A DNA stretch of 64,000 bases, taken from the NCBI RefSeq assembly GCF_026151205.1, contig NC_087075.1:15928571-15992570 (forward strand), given 5' to 3'. Under the pieces are notes generated by a model. It made no database searches and had not been told where the DNA came from. It saw only the letters and a program-made list of their open reading frames with translations. Source of the DNA: Bolinopsis microptera. Its lineage: Eukaryota; Ctenophora; Tentaculata; Lobata; Bolinopsidae. Positions 60,401 through 64,000 of this stretch are shown here, one piece after another. A program made the translations under genes and the position numbers. Each line of letters opens with the position of its first letter. Within the stretch, counting starts at the first letter, position 1.

Positions 60401-63400
60401 GGACTGAGTGATGTGTCCTAGTTGGGATGTTTGCGGAGGGGGCGGCGACTTACCAGGGGGCTGAGTGATGTGTCCTAGTTGAGATGTTTGCGGAGGGGGT
60501 GGCGACTTACCAGGGGACTGAGTGATGTGTCCTAGTTGGGATGTTTGCGGAGGGGGCGACGACTTACCAGGGGACTGAGTGATGTGTTCTAGTTGGGATG
60601 TTTGCGGAGGGGGCGGCGACTTACCAGGGGACTGAGTGATGTGTCCTAGTTGAGATGTTTGCGGAGGGGGCGGCGACTTACCAGGGGGCTGAGTGATGTG
60701 TCCTAGTTGGGATGTTTGCGGAGGGGGCGACTTACCAGGGGACTGAGTGATGTGTCCTAGTTGGGATGTTTGCGGAGGGGGCGGCGACTTACCAGGGGGC
60801 TGAGTGATGTGTCCTAGTTGGGATGTTTGCGGAGGGGGCTGCGACTTACCAGGGGACTGAGTGATGTGTCCTAGTTGGGATGTTTGCGGAGGGGGCGACT
60901 TACCAGGGGACTGAGTGATGTGTCCTAGTTGGGATGTTTGCGGAGGGGGTGGCGACTTACCAGGGGACTGAGTGATGTGTCCTAGTTGGGATGTTTGCGG
61001 AGGGGGTGGCGACTTACCAGGGGACTGAGTGATGTGTCCTAGTTGAGATGTTTGCGGAGGGGGTGGCGACTTACCAGGGGGCTGAGTGATGTGTCCTAGT
61101 TGGGATGTTTGCGGAGGGGGCGGCGACTGCTTGTCTTCAGGCTGGAATGGTATGCGGCCACACTGCTGAATCATTATCTCTGTGGAAATTGGTGGAATGT
61201 TTATTTTGTTGGAGAAATTACAAAACATGCAAAATATTTAAGAGTTTGGTATATATATATATTATATGCTAGAGATATCTACTAGTGCGTTTGGAGTAAA
61301 ACGCCGATTACAAGAATAACTTTTAAATATAATTGAATTTCTCAAACTCTTCAAAATATATTATACCATAGGCCATAAAAACAAATCAAGATAAGATGAT
61401 GTGTTTTATAATTGCCGATACTCCAACATATTATCTACCTAATTTAGTAAACTGTTTGTCAGCAGAACGGTTCTTTTGCGATAGTCAAAACGCGACAACT
61501 AGCGCTGGATGGCGACAACTAGCGCTATCCAGCGCTAGTTGTCGCCATCCAGCGCTAGTTGTCGCTATCCAGCGCTGGATAACGCTGGCCAGCGCAAAAT
61601 ATATATGTTCGATAATTGTCGCTATCCAGCGCTAGTTGTCGCCATCCAGCGCTAGTTGTCGCCATCCAGCGCTAGTTGTCGCTATCCAGCGCTAGTTGTC
61701 GCTGGCTATGCGACACTGTCGCACGCGATAGTTTGCGATGGCCAGCGCAACTGGCCATCGCAGAAAACAGTTCGATAACTAGCGCTGGATAGCGACAACT
61801 AGCGCTGGATAGCGACAACTAGCGCTGGCCAGCGCTGGCCAGCGCTGGCCATCGATATCCAGCGCAAAATTTTTGCGCTATTACTCGTCAGCTAGCGCTA
61901 GCCAGCGCTAGCCAGCGCTAGCCAGCGCTAACCAGCGCTAGCCAGCGCTAGCCAGCGCTAGCTGACGAATAATATCGCAACTATATTGCGCTGGCCAGCG
62001 CTGGCTGACGAGTAATACTAATATCGAGCGTGCTAAATCACTTTACAGTCGATCTTCGAGATTGTTCTAAAAGGGCCCCCGATGGTTGTAAGTGTAACCA
62101 ACTTCAATCGATGCAATGTATTTTCGGACGCTAATTCCGAATCAACCCCCATGACATAGGGTTAAAATGCTCTCCTGACGAGATATTGGCGAAAAACTGT
62201 ATCGATCACGTGATATGACCGTATAAGGAAGTTAGTCTAATTTCTCGTTAGGGCTAGGGTTTCAGCATATGTTTTTGTTAAGGATTGGGTTAGGGTTAGG
62301 GTTGGGATCAGATTTATAGAGGGTTAGGGTTTCAAAAAGTCGTTCAGAACCAGCTAGAGTCAGAGAATGGGTTAAAAAGTCACGTGACAGTCGAGTGTAA
62401 AGTGATTAATCATCATCCGAGTAATATCGCAAGCATATGATTTTGATACATTGCGCTGGCTAGCGCTGGTTAGCGCTGGTTAGCGCTGGCTAGCGCTGGT
62501 TAGCGCTGGTTAGCGCTGGCTAGCGCTGGTTAGCGCTGGTTAGCGCTGGCTAGCGCTGGTTAGCGCTGGCTAGCGCTGGCTAGCGCTGGCTAGCGCTGGC
62601 TAGCGCTGGTTAGCGCTAGCTGACGAGTAATAGCGCAAAAATTTTGCGCTGGATATCGATGGCCAGCGCTGGCCAGCGCTGGCCAGCGCTAGTTGTCGCT
62701 ATCCAGCGCTAGTTGTCGCCATCCAGCGCTAGTTATCGAACTGTTTTCTGCGATGGCCATTTGCGCTGGCCATCGCAAACTATCGCGTGCGACAGTGTCG
62801 CATAGCCAGCGACAACTAGCGCTGGATAGTGACAACTAGCGCTAGATGGCGACAACTAGCGCTGGATGGCGACAACCAGCGCTGGATAGCGACAGTTATC
62901 GAACATATATATTTTGCGCTGGCCAGCGTTATCCAGCGCTGGATAGCGACAACTAGCGCTGGATGGCGACAACTAGCGCTGGATAGCGCTAGTTGTCGCC
63001 ATCCAGCGCTAGTTGTCGCGTTTTGACTATCGCAAAAGAACCAGCAGAAAGTCTAATCTGTGGTTACTAGTGGTTACTAGTGGTTACTATTGGTTACTAT
63101 TGGTTACTGGGGGTTACTATGGTTACTATGCAATGGTTACTAGAGGTATTTACCTAATTTAGTAAACTGTGTGTCAGCAGAACGTCTAATCTGTGGTTAC
63201 TAGTGGTTACTAGTATAGTGGTTACTATTGGTTACTGGGGGTTACTATGGTTACTATGCAATGGTTACTAGGGGTATTTACCTAATTTCGTAAACTGCGT
63301 GTCAGCAGAACGTCTAATCTGTGGTTACTAGTGGTTACTAGTGGTTACTAGTGATTACTATTGGTTACTATTGGTTACTATGGTTACTGTGGTTACTATG

Positions 63401-63669
63401 GTTACTATGCAATGGTTACTAGAGGTATTTACCTAATTTAGTAAACTGTGTGTCAGCAGAACGTCTAATCTGTGGTTACTAGTGGTTACTAGTGGTTACT
63501 ATTGGTTACTATGGTTACTATGGTTACTATGCAATGGTTACTAGAGGTATTTACCTAATTTAGTAAACTGCGTGTCAGCAGAACGTCTAATCTTAAGATC
63601 CATCCCGAAGTAACCCTCTTTAAACCAACCAAACATTTTGACAGAGTCGAACGGTCCTTGAGTGTTACC
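39470..63669 (-). CDS. GIGYF1/2-like GYF-domain protein, 14 internal exons
   Basis: Adaptor that in animals binds proline-rich partners through its GYF domain and represses translation with the cap-binding protein 4EHP. Exons (minus): 63669-63555, 61179-59830, 57773-57670, 56995-56903, 55460-55362, 54684-54593, 53570-53466, 42924-42762, 42346-42128, 41784-41650, 41503-41363, 41077-40944, 40651-40536, 39576-39470. All phases agree: 991 codons. GYF core: GPFDSVKMFGWFKEGYFGMD and IRRSADTQFTKL, then CGRIPFQPEDKQ. A 23-unit proline-rich array follows, then a Glu/Arg/Gln coiled coil (EEQMRKIREEE, ELEQAEKARYALEQERI), two W...LSQIQ / SLAEIQREEE motifs, and the C-terminal LLDMFANSTPKDEFTIWCES with VPTFISFLRDVESPREVREY, all in GIGYF order. 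The 5' exons lie outside the window; the exon after 39470 was not identified. The exon 41784-41650 acceptor and the 10.5-kb intron are the least certain points. Confidence 0.9.
39835..40535. repeat. 47-bp minisatellite starting at a GIGYF splice donor
   Basis: About 14 units built from TTACTGCAGTTACCATGG, TTACTACAGTTACCATGG and TTACCACCTAG. On the minus strand the donor GACG|GTAACTAACTAGGTGG passes straight into the array. It fills most of the intron between exons 40651-40536 and 39576-39470. Confidence 0.92.
41306..41400. repeat. in-frame duplication of a GIGYF exon end with second donor
   Basis: On the minus strand CAGAATCTTAACTAC|GTGAGT (exon end 41363) is repeated 51 bp later as CAGAATCTTAACTAC|GTAAGT (exon end 41312). 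The 17 codons between are open and include minisatellite sequence. Using the second donor adds 17 residues without changing the frame. Confidence 0.85.
42027..42112. repeat. C-rich tandem repeat
   Basis: Two to three copies of a CCCCCCCCTGCCCCCTCCC-type unit in the intron after GIGYF exon 42346-42128. Frames through it are simple sequence. Confidence 0.85.
42380..42610. repeat. 25-bp minisatellite
   Basis: About nine imperfect copies of GAGAGGTGCTCAGAGTCACA with AGATT, in the intron upstream of GIGYF exon 42346-42128. Confidence 0.88.
42925..46260. other. intronic region without recognised gene
   Basis: Part of the 10.5-kb GIGYF intron. The plus-strand open frames at 44434-45116 have no domain and unusual composition. 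A short GGTTACTAAT repeat is at 45505-45560. Nothing else is supported. Confidence 0.5.
46275..46582. repeat. 17-bp minisatellite
   Basis: About 18 copies of GGTAACCATGGTAACAA. Leu/Val/Tyr-rich frames here are artefacts. Confidence 0.95.
46680..47867 (-). CDS. secreted thrombospondin type-1 repeat protein, single exon
   Basis: 395 codons without introns. An N-terminal signal peptide (MKHFCASVVLLTLLVLIVTS) is followed by a lysine/cysteine-rich segment of about 60 residues. Then come three thrombospondin type-1 repeats of 57 residues, each with WSDFGDWSDCSAACGGGSQK, RSCSDPAPANGG and CNDQPC. The C-terminal domain of about 150 residues (DDHTTVYIDGVQKY, VIAVKCYNGGGGYGIVAGM, WRCAGVEESGWEKPDF) looks like a beta-sandwich carbohydrate- or matrix-binding module; its name is not certain. 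The three repeats are almost identical in DNA (171-bp units), implying recent duplication or conversion. Expected outside the cell. It lies on the same strand inside a GIGYF intron. Confidence 0.9.
   Translation of the reverse strand: MKHFCASVVLLTLLVLIVTSYECPLKKKKLNKKIKQYNRKCLQKGFQSSLGCESSDGQLKKKASRKCGKLEQVLKKCGHTCPTDGNWSDFGDWSDCSAACGGGSQKRTRSCSDPAPANGGSNCVGDAEETQECNDQPCIIDGKWSDFGDWSDCSAACGGGSQKRRRSCSDPAPANGGSNCVGDAEETQECNDQPCIIDGKWSDFGDWSDCSAACGGGSQKRTRSCSDPAPANGGSNCVGDAEETQECNDQPCEYSLKVFCDDHTTVYIDGVQKYTDTNWQALASLSVPSPTRVIAVKCYNGGGGYGIVAGMKDAEGNDFMVSDNSWRCAGVEESGWEKPDFIEGENWKQPQDRGDGHFMIRAGSPWNQINSADRRSIWSSGGGNDKTAYCRKILI
48407..50335. mobile_element. candidate element with inverted ends and internal 318-bp tandem repeat
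   Basis: GTTCAAACCTGGTTGGTGGT followed by TTTGTTTCA at about 48418-48446 recurs inverted at about 50294-50322. Inside, a unit of about 318 bp is repeated 2.3 times (starting near 48683, 49000 and 49330), giving two sister 80-codon frames (48935-48693 and 49251-49009). The frames are probably by-products. No coding domain or target duplication was recognised. Confidence 0.45.
50540..51045. repeat. GGTTACTAGGGTTACTAGTAAC minisatellites
   Basis: A short array at 50540-50620 and about five 37-bp units at 50870-51045 (ACTATGATATAGCCTGG plus GTTACTAG repeats). The two are in opposite orientation. Confidence 0.85.
51245..51740. repeat. 61-bp minisatellite, about 8 copies
   Basis: Unit GGACCTGCTAATTACTGTTA followed by CTATGGTTACTAGGGTTAC and CCCCC. 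Copies differ in the number of internal TTACTATGG steps. Confidence 0.92.
52128..52186. repeat. poly-C tract
   Basis: Nearly uninterrupted C run with two or three G. 51750-52127 and 52187-52440 hold nothing recognised, apart from a 28-bp direct duplication (AAATGAATTGAGAGGTATCA) at 52208-52265. Confidence 0.9.
52455..52775. repeat. GGTTACTAGGGCTACTAT minisatellite
   Basis: 9-bp steps TTACTAGGG, CTACTATGG and TTACTATGG in variable order. The Thr/Val or Asn/Pro-rich frames are artefacts. Confidence 0.93.
53015..53465. repeat. three extra copies of GIGYF coiled-coil exon 3' part
   Basis: The 71-bp exon end (minus strand GTGAGACACGAGCTGGAGCA to AAACTTGAGAA) and its GTAAGT donor recur at about 53018-53088, 53163-53233 and 53316-53386, separated by TTACTAGGG minisatellite. 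Copies look identical to the real exon end at 53466-53536. Possible acceptors (TACTAAG) come from the minisatellite, but splicing one copy to another would create AAG TGA, so they are probably not used in series. Confidence 0.92.
54360..54592. repeat. 11-bp minisatellite of TACTAAC at a GIGYF splice donor
   Basis: On the minus strand the intron starts GTATGTACTAACTAGGTACT and continues as about 20 copies of GTACTAACTAA. Each unit contains TACTAAC, the canonical intron branch-point sequence, directly behind the 5' splice site. Confidence 0.9.
54697..54901. repeat. (TTGTA)n microsatellite, about 40 copies
   Basis: Uninterrupted 5-bp repeat beginning 13 bp beyond the acceptor side of GIGYF exon 54684-54593. 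All ORFs in it are artefacts. Confidence 0.97.
55030..55365. repeat. minisatellite carrying GIGYF donor copies
   Basis: Units of about 37-46 bp with CGCTAGACCTGTACCTGTTG on the plus strand. On the minus strand each reads CAACAG|GTACAGGTCTAGCG, the same as the real donor of exon 55460-55362 (CAACAG|GTACAG). About eight extra donor copies lie downstream of the true one. Confidence 0.9.
55684..56677 (+). mobile_element. Tc1/mariner-superfamily element, internally deleted
   Basis: Ends CAGGGTATTTCAAGAATAAT and, inverted, CAGGGTGTTTCAAAAATAAT, with TA on each side (target duplication). Inverted arms extend about 190 bp. It encodes a broken transposase and sits in a GIGYF intron. Confidence 0.9.
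55874..56557 (+). pseudogene. Tc1/mariner-like transposase remnant
   Basis: The first ORF (55874-56224) has the N-terminal helix-turn-helix part (MGFTKETKLDIVKTYW, RTGRPKSALSEKNIKRVQRK, TSVWRILRKEL). After a stop, 56288-56557 has the first catalytic block (IFFSDEAHFHLSGHVNRQNC, RFWADENPY). It then runs directly into the right inverted repeat (KIRRFGTEPKKL), so the later catalytic residues are deleted. Not functional. Confidence 0.85.
57008..57545. repeat. 15-bp minisatellite
   Basis: About 33 copies of GTTACACACAGCCAC or GTTACACACAGCTGC, with two CATAAAGTGAAAGCAACGC interruptions marking a higher-order unit. It lies just upstream of GIGYF exon 56995-56903. Confidence 0.95.
57791..58285 (-). 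pseudogene. Penelope-like element C-terminus with GIY-YIG nuclease
   Basis: The frame reads NRNTVKISYCCMPSLERILK, CNCRDASKCPLKGQCLAK, IVYEAAV and STYIGLTENSFKTRW, then STELSKVIWDLK, typical of the Penelope GIY-YIG endonuclease end. One in-frame stop at 58031-58033 breaks it and no reverse transcriptase precedes it. Its natural stop (CAC TAA) is only 18 bp upstream of a GIGYF acceptor, so the remnant forms the end of that intron. Confidence 0.85.
58290..59800. other. intronic region without recognised gene
   Basis: AT-rich. A short repeat of GTAGATAGAGTAATATATAG with AGTGAAGT is at 59250-59350, and three GGATGACGTCATTATT units at 59760-59800 directly precede the proline-rich array. Confidence 0.5.
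59801..61130 (-). repeat. 57-bp coding tandem array with a splice donor in every unit, 23 units
   Basis: Coding unit SPPPPQTSQLGHITQSPGK (19 codons; a few units have one proline fewer, 54 bp). Each unit ends CCTG|GTAAGTCG (two units CCTG|GTATGTCG), a consensus donor in phase 1, the phase required by the next GIGYF exon at 57773. The frame is open through all 23 units. Confidence 0.95.
61469..63042. mobile_element. 1.57-kb foldback element made of AGCGCT repeats
   Basis: Ends GGTTCTTTTGCGATAGTC and its exact complement. The flanks AGCAGAAC (61461-61468) and AGCAGAAA (63043-63050) form an 8-bp target duplication with one mismatch; other array copies read AGCAGAACGTCTAATC. Both arms (about 560 and 630 bp) are dense in AGCGCTAGTTGTCGC, CCAGCGCTGG and TAGCGCTGG and are mirror images around a 375-bp centre. 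An 8-bp duplication fits hAT-type integration. No transposase is present. Confidence 0.92.
62034..62408. mobile_element. 375-bp MITE with telomere-like repeats, centre of the foldback element
   Basis: Inverted ends TAAATCACTTTACAGTCGA and TAATCACTTTACACTCGA. The interior has TTAGGGTTAGGGTT. A diverged, inverted relative of its right half is at 13485-13617. No clear target duplication. Confidence 0.75.
63043..63600. repeat. minisatellite with copies of the GYF exon 3' end and donor
   Basis: On the minus strand the exon end (ATTAGACGTTCTGCTGACAC, AGTTTACTAAATTAG) plus donor GTAAATACC is repeated after the true copy (donor at 63554) at about 63431, 63285 and 63152. A fourth copy is split by the foldback element (61429-61468 plus 63043-63056). 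GGTTACTAGT-type minisatellite separates them. Confidence 0.92.
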
Positions 63670-64000
63670 CTGAAATATTTTATTAAGTTATGTAAACGGT
63701 CCTTGAGTGTTACCCTGAAATATTTTATTAAGTTATGTAAACGGTCCTTGAGTGTTACCCCGAAATATTTTATTAAGTTATGTAAACGGTCCTTGAGTGT
63801 TACCCCGAAATATTTTATTAAGTTATGTAAACGGTCCTTGAGTGTTACCCTGAAATATTTTATTAAGTTATGTAAACGGTCCTTGAGTGTTACCCTGAAA
63901 TATTTTATTAAGTTATGTAAACGGTCCTTGAGTGTTACCCTGAAATATTTTATTAAGTTATGGAAACAGTCCTTGAGTATTACCCTAAAATATTTTATTA
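63648..64000. repeat. 45-bp array of the GYF exon acceptor
   Basis: Minus-strand units of TTACATAACTTAATAAAATA then TTTCAG|GGTAACACTCAAGG, that is, intron end, acceptor and first exon bases. About eight copies run off the window edge. The copy nearest the exon (63669) is the one used in the model. Confidence 0.92.

Overview
The window is nuclear DNA of an animal with intron-containing genes and an AT-rich background. It carries a four-repeat annexin, a six-EF-hand calbindin/calretinin-type protein, a rhodopsin-class receptor, a homeobox gene, a secreted thrombospondin type-1 protein and a GIGYF-type GYF-domain translational repressor. Mobile DNA includes non-LTR and Penelope-like retroelements and MULE, mariner and hAT-like elements. 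The mix suggests an early-branching metazoan (cnidarian-like), but the sequence alone does not fix the phylum. No rRNA, tRNA, CRISPR or bacterial operon structure was seen.

Layout. 0.1-1.2 kb: annexin (minus). 2.1-11.6 kb: hexa-EF-hand gene (plus, seven common exons and two alternative last exons), its introns full of minisatellites and one retroelement fragment. 12.3-23.5 kb: mobile DNA, dominated by a 5.5-kb element (14543-20062) with 0.5-0.6-kb terminal inverted repeats, a 39-bp satellite and a zinc-ribbon/coiled-coil ORF that I cannot assign to a family. 23.6-25.0 kb: GPCR (plus). 26.4-28.3 kb: 3' part of a homeobox gene (minus). 28.4-34.9 kb: a CR1/L2-like non-LTR element (minus) split by a Penelope-like reverse transcriptase (plus). 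37.1-39.4 kb: an 18-bp minisatellite interrupted by a MULE with a perfect 9-bp target duplication. 39.5-63.7 kb: a 14-exon internal part of a GIGYF1/2-like gene (minus). Its exon phases all agree and give 991 codons; the 5' exons lie beyond the window and the 3' end was not found. A single-exon thrombospondin-repeat gene (46.7-47.9 kb) lies inside one of its introns.

Main observation. Many tandem repeats here carry splice sites. In the EF-hand and GIGYF genes, exon ends with their 5' or 3' splice site have been copied into tandem or minisatellite-linked arrays. The extreme case is a GIGYF proline-rich exon built of 23 units of about 57 bp. Each unit ends in a consensus splice donor (GTAAGT or GTATGT) in the same reading phase, so splicing from any unit would give an in-frame protein with a different number of repeats. 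Most other minisatellites share a GTTAC/GTAAC core that resembles a splice donor. Transposons have landed in several of these arrays.

Limits. Exon models come from reading splice consensus, phase continuity and family knowledge. No alignment or transcript data were available. Repeat boundaries are good to a few bases where target duplications are visible, and otherwise approximate.
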